A stretch of DNA of 64,000 nt from Marvania coccoides (lineage: Eukaryota > Chlorophyta > Trebouxiophyceae > Chlorellales > Chlorellaceae), in assembly GCA_963854735.1 (NCBI GenBank), contig OY978097.1:1612001-1676000 (forward strand), read 5' to 3'. The notes under the pieces are model-generated. The model had not been told where the DNA came from. It searched no databases and worked only from the letters and a program-made list of their open reading frames with translations. Positions 35,518 to 45,797 of this stretch are shown piece after piece. Both the position numbers and the translations under genes were made by a program. How positions within the stretch are numbered: the stretch's first letter is position 1; each line of letters begins with the position of its first letter.

Positions 35518-37030
35518 ATGACGTTGAAGGGCCTGGAGAGCGGCGAGTATCCAATTTTACTAGTTCAATACCTGCTCCATCCACTTAATTGCCTGCCAAA
35601 CTCCCATGTTTCATGCCTCCCTCTTAAGATCACACATCTTTCGAAACTAATTTTGCTGCAGGGGCACCACAAAATACGATGAGCTGCTGGCTGGGCCGCT
35701 GAACAAGGACGCCGGCGCTGCGGTGCCCACCCTGGACCGCGCCACCTGCGCCTACACCTCCCACGACGCCCGCTTTGCTCTGAAAGGCCGCGACTACGAC
35801 CGCCAGTACGCCCAGCTCTATTTCTATCGCCTGGTGCAGATGCGGCCGCTGCTGACGGCTGCAGCGGCCACAGCCTGGCCGGGGGTCCCCCTGGTGCACG
35901 TGCTCGACATACCAGAGGAAGGAGAGGTGGCGGTGGCGGGGACTCTCTACAAGGAAATGTCGCTCAAGCCCAGCATCCTGGACGAGTACACCAAAGAGCG
36001 CGCGGTCAAGGAGCAGCTGGGGCGCACCCGGTTCACCAGCCCTGATGACCGTCTGGTGCTGGAGGACGAGGGGGCGAGAGTCACTTTGACTGGTGCCGGC
36101 ATTCAGCCTGGAGCGCTGGTATCAGGCGTGGTGGCGGCGGTACGCGGCAGCGTGCTGCCTAATGGTGACTTCGACGTAAAGGATGTGTGTTTCGCGGGGA
36201 TGCCGGCGCAGGCGCCGCTGCCGGCGGGGGTAGAAGGCGACAAATACGCGGCTCTGCTGTCGGGACTGGCGCTGGGCGGCGAGGCCGCGGGGGGGCTGCT
36301 GCAGCTGCAAATGGTGGCGGATTACTGCTGCGGGGCGCTGGGAGGGGCGGAGGAGCAGGCCACAGCCTCGAAAATAGCTCGCCTCGTGATTGCCGGGGGG
36401 CTCCTCAAGGGCAGCTCGGATTTGTCGCAGCCCACGGCTTACGCCGGCCTGCGGCAACAGGCGACCGCGCTTGGGCCCGTGCAGGAGGCGGACGTGCGTC
36501 TCACCGAACTGGCAGCCTCCCTCCCAGTCGACGTCATGCCTGGCGCCGCCGATCCAGCCAACTACTCCCTCCCGCAGCAGCCGCTGCACCGCTGCCTGTT
36601 CCCCGGCGCCGCGGGGTTCGCCACCTTCACCCGAAGCCCCAACCCGCACTGCTTCGAGCTGGACGGCGTGCGTTTCCTGGGCACCTCGGGCCAAAACGTG
36701 GACGACATCGTCCGCCACTCTGACATCGATGACCGTGTGGAAATCATGGCGAAGCTGCTGACGTGGCGGCACCTCATCCCCACCGCGCCAGACACCCTGG
36801 CGTCCTACCCCTACCAAGACGACGACCCCTTCATTCTGGAGGCAGCGCCGCATGTGCTGTTTGCCGGCAACCAGCCTGCGTTTGCGACGGGGGTGGTGAA
36901 GGGGGAGGGGGGCCAGGAGGTGCGGGTGGTGGCCGTGCCCGAGTTTGAAGCCACGGGGACGATGGTGCTGGTGAATCTGCGGACGCTGGCGGTGCATCCG
37001 GTGCAGTTTGAGTGCGCCATGGAGACTTGA
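35518..37030 (+). CDS. POLD2: DNA polymerase delta small (B) subunit
   Basis: Exons 35518-35546 and 35662-37030 give 465 aa (human 469). The body matches POLD2: DYDRQYAQLYFYRLVQMRP, SPDDRLVLEDE, the inactive phosphoesterase core and FLGTSGQNVDDIVRH near the C-terminus. It links the catalytic subunit to the rest of the replicative polymerase delta. The splice GA/GTATCC to TGCAG/GGGC is in phase only with the ATG at 35518. The earlier ATG at 35505 would read into a stop soon after the same splice, so exon 1 is the least certain part. RAD21 follows on the same strand. Confidence 0.88.
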
Positions 37031-37394
37031 CGGGATTATTATTATTTTTGAAATAAAAGTATAATGTAAGAGAGTTATTAAGCGTTAGGCAGGGGAGAGG
37101 ATGCATGGGTGGGTGGGCACGTGGACTGCCAACAACGCCGACGAAACTGCACTGTTGACTGTGACAAGGGGGGAAAGCATCTCAGGCATTTCTTGGTGGG
37201 TTTTGAAAATATTTCCTCGCTGATAACGACCGCATGGGCGCACGGAGACGTGCATTTAATTTGTGTGACGCCCGTAAATTATTTATTCGCACCGGGGTGA
37301 CTTGGGGCGTGCCACCAGTCGAGATTAATCCCATTGTGGCGTTTATTTATTTATTTTTGATGCGCTAGCCAGGAACGACTAATCATATAGAAAT
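37031..37394. other. Spacer POLD2 / RAD21
   Basis: 364 bp with an AATAAA signal (GAAATAAAAG) soon after the POLD2 stop; the rest must contain the RAD21 promoter. No ORF. Confidence 0.5.
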
Positions 37395-39408
37395 ATGTTT
37401 TACAGCTCGCAGCTGTTGTCGCGCAAGACAGCGCTGGGCATCTGCTGGCTGGCCTCCCACTTGGAGAGCAAACGATTGAAACGCGCACAGGTTGGTTCTT
37501 CAAGCCCAAAGATCCAGTCTTTCACCCCGCAACTCATCCATTTGTGTGTATCTATCTCAGGTATTCGAAGTGAGCATTGCCCAGTCATGCGACAGCATCA
37601 TCAACCCCGAGGCCCCGCTGGCGCTGCGCCTGTCGGGACAGCTCCTGCTGGGCGTGGTGCGCATCTACCAGCGCAAGCTCGCCTTCCTAGAGACCGACGC
37701 CAAGAACGCCATCGACGGACTGCAGCGCAAGGACGGCGGCAGCCACAACGTTGACCTGCCTGATGGCGGCACCGCCCCGGAGGTCGCCATCACGCTGCCA
37801 GACGCCGACACGGGGCTGTTTGCAGGGGCGGAGCTGTTTCCCTCATTTGCGATGGCTGATCCAGGCGCAGCAGCCGGCGGAGAGGGTGCCAGCAGCCTGG
37901 CAGCGCGGCTGGCGGGTCCTGGCACCACTGCCGACTCGTTGACCTACGCTGACGACATCTCCGACGTGCTGGGGTCCTCCCGTTGGACCGCCAGCGAGGA
38001 GCGCTTCGATCTGGTGGGCGGGGACGACATCGATCGTCGATTTTCCGCAGAATTAGAGCGGCTGCGCTCGGCGGCGGCGGTGGAGGCCCCCCGCGACGCC
38101 GCGACCGATCTGTTCTTCGACGCGCCCGTGGACGACAGCTACGGCCCCGGCGGCATGGACGAGATCATGGAGCCCCCCGCAGACGACCTGTTTGTGATGC
38201 CGGAGCGCCGCGAAGATGCTGGCCCCACGCCTGGGTCGATTGGAGGGGCCTCGCTGCCCGGCGCTGCCGGCTTTGGGTTCACCCCGCCCAGCCTGGGCCT
38301 CAGCGACGCGCTGCCGGACCTGGGAGGGGGCCCTGGGTCCGCCCCCACCACCCGGCGAGAGAAGGCCACGCCTGGCTCCTCTGGGCGCGCCAAGCAGCGC
38401 AAGAAGAAGAAGATCCAGATCGACGTGGCGCACGACGGGAGCGCCGCCACCCAGCTCCCCTCGGACGAGATCCGCAGGCTGCTGAACAACCGGGCGCCGC
38501 TGCTGAAGCGGCGGGGGCTGGGGGACGCGGCTGCCGCGCCGCCCGGACCCCCCCCGCGCCCCTTCGACGTGCGCTCACAGAGCGAAGCGGCTCGAGACAG
38601 CTACCTATACCGTCCTGCGTGCACCGACCGCCTGGATCCGCAGCTGCTGGCAGTGTTCAACCGAGCGCTGGGCGTCAGCGACGACACCGGCAGGCCCGCA
38701 AAGGGGCGCAAAGCCGCTGCAGCGGTGGCGGAAGCGCCTGCCGCGGCGACGCCTGCCGAGCAGCCGTTTGTGGCGTCTCCTGGAGGCGGCGGTGCTGTGC
38801 CGTCGTTTGGCCTGCCTGGTCCCAGTCCTGCAGGCACCTGGGGTGGGAGCGACGGGGGTGGCGGGTACTTTGACGACGGCGGCAGCGGAGGAGGGTACTT
38901 CCCCGAGCCAGACCTCATCGAAACGACGCAGCCTGGGGGCGAAGAGGGAGCGGGGGCTGCGGCAGACGAGCGCCGGCTGTCCACCGGCCGAGGCGGCAGC
39001 GTGCCGGCGCTGGTGCTGGCTCCCGTGGAGGGCGGGCGGCGCATGTCGCTGGGAGACCTGCAGGAGGAGGAAGAGGAGGCTCGGCAGGGCGGCGGCGATG
39101 GACTGACTGCCGACGGCTTCACCGCCCGCACCAAGCTCGTGATGGAGCACCTGGCATCCAGGTTCGCCGCGGGGCCTTCCCCTGGGGACAAGCGCAGGCG
39201 CTCTGGCGGTACTGAGGGTGGTGCCATCGCCAGTGTGTCGCTGGATGGGTTGGTTGTGGGGCGGCCGCGCCTCGAGGCGTGCCGCTGGTTCTTCGAGGCG
39301 CTGGTGCTGCGCAACAAGGGGTACGTGGACCTGCACCAGACGGAGCCCTACGGCGAGATCTCGATCACCCCCATGGCCAAGCTGCGCGAGGCGGCAGCGA
39401 TTGAGTGA
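37395..39408 (+). CDS. RAD21: Cohesin kleisin subunit (RAD21/SCC1 family)
   Basis: Exons 37395-37490 and 37561-39408 give 647 aa. The N-terminal SMC3-binding domain is characteristic: MFYSSQLLSRKTALGICWLA, then HLESKRLKRAQ joined across the intron to VFEVSIAQS, and the LRLSGQLLLGVVRIYQRK helix. The C-terminal winged helix that closes the ring on SMC1 is also clear (ACRWFFEALVLRNKGYVDL then EPYGEISI). The long middle is acidic and disordered, where separase and SCC3 sites would lie. It could be RAD21 or its meiotic paralogue REC8; the MFYS start favours RAD21/SYN type. Confidence 0.9.
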
Positions 39409-39945
39409 TTACCAGAGAGAAGTACTGTATTCGTTTGCTTTATTTTGGGCGCTGCTTCTTTGGGGACTAGGGTATTGGCGAAAGAAGAAAAATGACTGAT
39501 GATAAGGGGTGAAGGCTTAGGTTTGACGGCGTTGCCGACATTTATATATTTATTTGACTGCTTACTGCTTTGATCCGTACTGCGTTGATGACTGACTGAT
39601 TCGTGAAGGAAATCTAGTATTTATCAGGACGTATTTGTGTACTCATTAAAAGAATTACTAAAGGGAGAGCGGCAAGTGTCGGTAAATAAGAAATTGAAAT
39701 TTGCTGGACTCCGAGGTGCGCGAGACCCCACGTCAGATCAAACATAGACCCACTCTACAGGAACCTGTCAATAAGGCCAAGTTAAACCTAATATCAACAA
39801 CAGTGTGCAAATTTCCTCGCACCAGGGTCAGAAGAAAGTTGAGGGGCAAAAATTTGGCGCGCGGATTGGGCCCATATCACACTCTCTCTCCAGCAAAAAA
39901 GCCGCATTTCTTCTCTGAATTTTGAGCAGAAACGTCGTCGCAATC
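39409..39945. other. Spacer RAD21 / LHCB5
   Basis: 537 bp, AT-rich with TATA-like stretches around 39540-39552. Holds the RAD21 3' end and the LHCB5 promoter; no ORF supported. Confidence 0.5.
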
Positions 39946-41170
39946 ATGAAGGTGCAGGCTCTGTTCGGCAAGTCCACCAAGTCGGGTCCGGCCAAGACCG
40001 CCAAGAAGGCATCTGCCCCCGCGAAGAAGACTTCATCTGGAGGCAAGGGAGGATGGCTGGGATCCAACAGCCAGAGCCTCGGCCTGGACAAGTGGTAAGA
40101 AGCAATGCAGAGCGGCGAGACGCCCCAAACTTTTCTTGATCTTCACATCGAAGCCTAGCCTTATCTTCCCGGCGATCGCACTCTTTCCGACCCGCGATGG
40201 CCCTTTTCTCACCTTTGCTCCCTTCTTTGCACTCAGGTACGGCCCTGACCGCAAGCTCTTCCTGCCCGGAGGCCTGCTGGAGCGCTCCGACGTGCCCGCC
40301 TACCTCAACGGCACCCTCCCCGGAGAGTGAGTGAAGATTTGAAACCTGCGTTTGGCATCTCTAATTCTGCATCGATTCAGCGGTTTTGGGGCCCGCACTC
40401 GTCAAACTCTAGATTTGCCCACACAAAAAATCTCCGCCTTATCGGCGAGCCTTGGGGCCTCTTTTCTCAGCAGCTTAGCAGCCATCAACCAATAATCAAA
40501 CCTGCAAACCCTTCTCACCCTCCGCCCCTCACCTCCCCCCGCTTGCAGCTACGGCTATGACCCCCTGGGTCTGGGAGCCGATGGCGGCGTGGACAAGTAC
40601 CGCCCCGCTGAGCTGCTGCACGCCCGCTGGGCCATGCTTGCCGCCGCCGGCGCCATCATCCCCGAGGGCCTGGCCGCCAACGGCGCCGACGTCAAGGGCG
40701 CCGTCTGGTGGGAGACCGGCGCCGCCATGCTGGACGGCAACACCCTCAACTACTTTGCCGTGCCCTGGGCCAACGTGTCCAACCCCCTGCCCCTGTTCCC
40801 CGTCCTCGCCATCAACGTGGCGCTGATGGCCGCCGTGGAGGGCTTCCGCAAGGCCGGAACCGGCCCCGCCGGATTCTCCCCCGGCATTGGCAAGTTCGAT
40901 GCTGGCGTGTTCGACGGCGTGGACCCCATGTACCCCGGAGGCCCCTTTGACCCCCTGGGCCTGGCTGACGACCCCGAGGTGCTGGCGGAGCTCAAGGTGA
41001 AGGAGATCAAGAACGGCCGCCTCGCCATGGTGTCCATGCTCGCGTTTGGCGTCCAGGCGCTGGTCACCAAGGCCGGACCCTTCGCCAACCTGCAGGCGCA
41101 TCTGTCCGACCCCTTCGGAAACAACCTGCTCACTGTGGTTGGCTCGGCGGAGCGCACGCCGACACTCTGA
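39946..41170 (+). CDS. LHCB5: Chlorophyll a/b-binding protein CP26 (minor PSII antenna)
   Basis: Exons 39946-40094, 40237-40326 and 40549-41170 give 286 aa. Diagnostic LHCB5 features: [23 protein letters not shown], the first helix [26 protein letters not shown], and the third helix [19 protein letters not shown] followed by [11 protein letters not shown]. The E-x4-H/N-x-R chlorophyll-binding pairs are intact. The Lys/Ala/Ser-rich N-terminus (about 45 residues) is a chloroplast transit peptide. It sits between LHCII trimers and the PSII core. A TAATAAAC signal near 41279 probably ends the transcript. Base use is strongly C-biased at third positions, as in highly expressed algal genes. Confidence 0.95.
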
Positions 41171-42301
41171 TCGACGTATGACAACGACGACAATTTGGCA
41201 GCTGCTTCATGGATGTAGAGAGAGATATTCCTGTGCTTTTTTTTTTTCGCTTGCTAGCGTAGTATATAATCGAGATTTAATAAACAATACATATATGTAA
41301 AAACGCGTTGGCGGTGGAAATATTGGAGTCGATCGGCAGCAGAGGAGGAATTATTATTGAGCTGACCCTGAAGCGGTGAAATCCAGTGTACTGATACTAA
41401 TTTTCCAGGATAGGGGGCTACTTTCTGAGCTGCGGTGGAAAACTTGACGAAAGAGATACTTTCATATGAGATATGCGGTAAAGCGAGCAAATTGGTTGCC
41501 CACGTTCTTGCACCTTTTTGTTCAGCAGAGTATGTGCCCTTCCTCAGTAAGGCTGCTGCGTCCATGCAGCAGCCGCAGGCAGTGCGAGCCAATCGACAGA
41601 AACGGGGCTCAACTGGTATTCTGTAATGGGGCTTTAATGATATGGCCAAGAAAAACATTAGCAGGCTTTAAGGGTTTTAATATTTGAGTGGTCACCGTGC
41701 AGTTATTATTGCCGCCGCCTTCCCAGAATTCATTCGAAAGGTGGGGGCTTAAGCTGGAGACGTGGCGTGGGCGGTACCGTCCAGGCCACTTTCCTAGTCT
41801 CTAGGAGTAACTCATCTCAGCTGTTCATCTAGATAGATTTGCACAGTGCTATTTTAAATCAAAATGAGACAGTCACACACTACATTCCAAAAAGAAGGGG
41901 CCATGCAATTTGCTTCATTATCAAAAGCAGCATCACCCTCCGCAACACATAAAAAGAAGAACTGCTCATTCCAAAAAAACAAAAAGGAAAACAAAAAAAA
42001 TACGCAAGGAGGGAAAGTGACAAGTCTACTGTTCATGCAAAAGTGAGAGCATAAGAAAGGGGGAAAAGGAATCACAGATAGAACGAGGGGGGAAACGGGG
42101 GGTGGCAAATCTAAGCATACACCAAGCAAGCAAAACATTAAAAAATATATTCATTCTTCCTTCCAGCCCGAATTGGCGGGTACAATGCTAAGAGAATAAT
42201 TCTTATTATTATTTCATATTATTTGTATTTTCATATGCCCAATACACACCATCTATACTTGTAAGAGGGGCCAAACCGTTGCGTCCTCAGTATTCATAGC
42301 A
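41171..42301. other. Convergent spacer LHCB5 / hydrogenase
   Basis: 1.1 kb without a supported gene. A-rich around 41940-42000. Contains a perfect 9-bp stem hairpin at 41551-41574. A frame of 134 codons on the minus strand (41254-41658) has no recognisable product and spans the hairpin. Confidence 0.6.
41551..41574. other. Perfect hairpin, 9-bp stem and 6-nt loop
   Basis: GGCTGCTGC, loop GTCCAT, GCAGCAGCC. It lies between two convergent genes and is GC-rich in an AT-rich background. Could be an RNA structure or a pause site; no further complementarity extends it. Confidence 0.5.
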
Positions 42302-45011
42302 CTAGTGCTGCTGTTTGTTGGCAGCAGCTGTGCTGCCGTCCTCTTCGTGCGAAGGCGGCACCCCCGCCGCCGCCGCGCGCTCCGCAACGCTGTACGCCGG
42401 CACTGTGGTGTGGCTGCGGTCTGTGTAGGTGGTGTGCAGCAGCTCGTGGCTTAGCTCCCCACCAGGCGCCTTCAGGTAGTTGTCGTAGAGCTGCTTAATC
42501 TCCGGGTTCTCGTGGCTCTTGCGCAGCACCGACCGTTCGTCCAGGGTGTAGATGGCGCCCATGCGCTTCAAAATGGCGCTAGGATCCTTGGTCTTGGGCT
42601 GTCCACCGCCGCCCACGCACCCCCCAGGGCACGCCATGACCTCGATAAAATCGTACTGCGGGGCGGTGCCCTCTGCCATGGCCTGCAGCAGATGGCGCGC
42701 GTTGCCCACGCCGGAGGCCACCGCCACGCGGATCTCGCGGCCAGCCACGCCGGCAGGGGCGGTGGCAGGCAGCTTCACGGTGGCTTCCTTCACGCCCCGC
42801 AGCCCGCGAATTTCGTCCACTTCCAGCTTGGGCAGCGGCTGCCCCGAGGCCACCTCGTAGGCGGTGCGAAGCGCGGCCTCCATGACGCCGCCGGTGGCGC
42901 CAAAGATAACTGCCGCCCCGGTGGACGCCCCCATTGGGGAATCAAAGTCGGAATCTGTCAGCGAGGCAACGGGGACGTTTTTCAAGCGCAGGATGTGGCC
43001 CAGCTCGCGTGTGGTGAGCACGTAGTCGACGTCGCGGGGCTCCCCCGGGCGGAGCAGCTCCTCGCGCTCCGCTTCGTGCTTCTTGGCGGTGCACGGCATG
43101 AAGGACACCAGGCACATGTCTTCTGGCGCGACACCCAGCTTGGTGGCGAAATAGCGTTTGGCGACGGCACCCATCATCCCCTGCGGCGACTTGCAGCTCG
43201 ACATGTTCGGGATGAGCTCGGGGAAGCTTTTTTCTACCAGAGTGATCCACGCTGGGCAGCAGGAGGTGAACATTGGCAGCGGGCCAGGGCCGTGGTGACC
43301 GTGGGCGGCGTCTTCTCCTCCGATGTGTTCGGCAGCAGCAGCTGTGGTCTCTTCGGAAGCGGGCGTGTCCAGCCCCCAGGCGTGGGTCAGCCGCTGCAGC
43401 AGCTCTGTGCCCTCCTCCATGATGGTCAGATCGGCGGCGAAGTCGACATCCAGCACATAGTCGAAGCCCAGTGCGCGCTACATTGGAGGAGGCAAAAAAA
43501 TACAATTAGGGGCCTGTTAAATTGCAAATCATTTCCCACATGTCTCTGCTTTTCCCCGCCGGAAATTAAAATGCACTTTCTACAAAATAAAATAAAAGAT
43601 CTCACCTGCGCGGCGACCATCTGGCCGACAGTCATGGCCCCAGCAGCCATGCCCACCTCCTCTCCCAGCGCCACCCGCACAGCGGGGGCGGTCACTGCCA
43701 CCATCACCTTCCGCTTGGACTCCAGCTCGTCCACCACCGCACGCCACTCAGAGCGCTCCCGGATGGCACCCACAGGGCACACGCTGGCGCACTGCCCACA
43801 CTCGATGCATTTCGACAGCTCCAGGGCGTCTGAAATGATGGCGGGGTGGCGCTCCCGCCCCCGCCCCTCCCACCCCAGCACATTCATCTCCTGCACCAGC
43901 CCGCAGGCCGTCACGCACCGTCCGCACCGCAGGCACTTTTCCAGGTCGATGTCCAGCGCGGGGGTGGTGGGGGCAGCTGTGTCTGGCGACATGTGCAGCG
44001 CCTCAAAGTCAGACTGGACCTCCTCGTCCCACTCGTGGCTATAGTGCCGCAGCTGCGGCAGCGCGTCGCCCACGTTGTACCGGCGCAGCAGGTCCTGGAA
44101 CTCGCAGCGGCCGTTGACGTCGCAGGTCATGCAGTCCTGAGGAAATTTTTATTGATTGATTGCGGGGATAATTTAATACTTGAATTGAAAACACAACACT
44201 CATAAAGTCAGATGACACGCTGTAATAACTCCTCCTAGCTATATCTCTTATACAGCCCACTCACCAGGGGGTGGTCAGCGCGCAACAGGGCCAGCGTGCC
44301 TGTCACGCTCTCACGGACTTTCTTTGTGTCTGTCGCCACCTTGACGCCCTCAGACACGGGCGTAGCGCATGCAGGCACCAGTTTGCCATTCTGCTCCACC
44401 AGACAGAGGCGGCAGGTGCCAGGGGTGGTTGGCAGGCGGCTGCAAGAGAGGAGGAAATATCGACAGTTGGTGTTCTTAACTTGATACTAGTCGAAAGAGT
44501 GCGGAAAATAATAGGAATGGCCGTAATAATACTCACGGGTGTGTGCACAACGTGGGGATGCTGATTCCCAGTGCTGATGCAGCGTGCAGAATTGAGGTTC
44601 CCTGCAAATAAAGGAAACCAAACTTGTAATGCCGTTGTATTGTTCGCTGTAATTATAAAAACCAAGCAAGCTCATCATAAGGTTTTCAGACGATGTTTGC
44701 AATTCGCTCTTCCACGGCTCTCTAAATTTCCCCTTCTCACTGACCTCAGGGACCTCAATTTCTCGGGCGTTGATATTGGCCTTGACCTTCTTCACGCCGG
44801 CTGCGTACTCCTCGGCCGTTTGGGCCACGGTGGGCACCGGGTAGGAAAGGCCGGCGGGGGAGCGGATGCCGCGGGTGGAGGACAGGCGAACGCTGTGGCC
44901 GCTGGACCAAGCCGCCGAGATGACGCCTACAGCATGCCAAGCACACTTGAATATCGACCCATCGGCGAGCGCATGGGCGCCCAAGCCGGTCAGAGAGTTA
45001 AGAGGAAGCAT
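42302..45011 (-). CDS. HYDA: [FeFe]-hydrogenase with full set of accessory Fe-S domains
   Basis: Exons 45011-44745, 44601-44537, 44439-44265, 44136-43606 and 43477-42302 give 737 aa. After a targeting leader of about 60-65 residues (Arg/Ser-rich, RLSSTRG; organelle uncertain) come: a [2Fe-2S] domain as in NuoG (Cys spacing 11, 2, 11: LCTHP, TCRLC, ACATPV); a His-Cys [4Fe-4S] motif (HPLDCMTCDVNGRC); a double [4Fe-4S] ferredoxin unit (CLRCGRCVTAC and CIECGQCASVCP); then the H-cluster domain with TSCCPAW, MPCTAKKHEA and MACPGGCVGGGGQP. All cluster cysteines are present, so it should be active in H2 production under anoxia. The order equals clostridial CpI, whereas Chlamydomonas HydA1/2 have only the H domain. 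Exon 1 could be shorter if an AG near 44930 is an acceptor. Confidence 0.93.
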
Positions 45012-45797
45012 GCACTGTTCTCTGAAGCCCTCGTACGGGCGCGTTTTGGGGTTCCCAGCAGCGAATTAATGTTGGATGTTTCTGAATGTGAGGTCTGGTA
45101 GTGTCGCTCGCACTGTATTGCGAAATTGAGTAAACTAGAATATTGTAAAGCTTTGAACCGTATTTTTTATGAAAGGTTTGAGACGTTATGAGCTTTTTTA
45201 CGAGAGCGACGGGGGTTCTGGACGCACAGTTTGAATGTATTTTATCTGTCATTATTTATGGAAAAATGAAAGTTAAATAGTCCACTGGTTTATAACTATA
45301 TTTTAGCTTTCGTACCGTATGCATACCGTGCTGTGCTTTGTATCAAGCGGGGATCTTTTCTCCTTTCTCAGGATCCGCCACCGCCGGCTGAAGGGTAACT
45401 CCGCTGCCGATGAACAATAGCATGGATGGGAAGCTTGGCTTCATAAAGCATGAGTACAACTGATCAATTAGTTAGTGCTCCTCTCCCTTTCTACTAGTCG
45501 TTCCTTTGTTCTCCTCTGAATTTTTGCGCAGCCGTCAACATTTTTATGAAGGTTACCATTCGTTGCTGAGCGTGCCAGTCTTACCGACGGATGCCTTATT
45601 CCTTCTTTGGGCAGCACTGCAGAAACATGAATTTTTGTTTTTTAAACCGCCGGCGCCCAAACCCAGAAGGGCGCAAGCGCTCTGCCCTCTCACCCAAAAT
45701 TCACCTCAAGCTCTATTACCTCAAAATTCGATACGTTGTAAATTAAATTTGCAGTAGTTCATCTCAGGACGTCGTCCACGACTCCAGAGAATCCAAA
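45012..45797. promoter_or_regulatory. Divergent promoter hydrogenase / copper amine oxidase
   Basis: 786 bp, the longest head-to-head spacer here. Small frames at 45506-45757 lack recognisable content. I see no obvious copper-response GTAC cluster strong enough to call. Confidence 0.5.

Noticed and set aside
41254..41658. 134-codon minus-strand frame between LHCB5 and the hydrogenase
   Set aside because: No start context, no recognisable motif, AT-rich composition like the surrounding spacer.
42512..44044. 510-codon open frame on the plus strand opposite the hydrogenase
   Set aside because: It is antisense to conserved Fe-S and H-cluster motifs and arises from GC-rich codon bias; no recognisable domain, and it runs through the real introns.
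45506..45757. 83-codon frame upstream of the amine oxidase
   Set aside because: No homology recognised and lies in the divergent spacer; likely chance.
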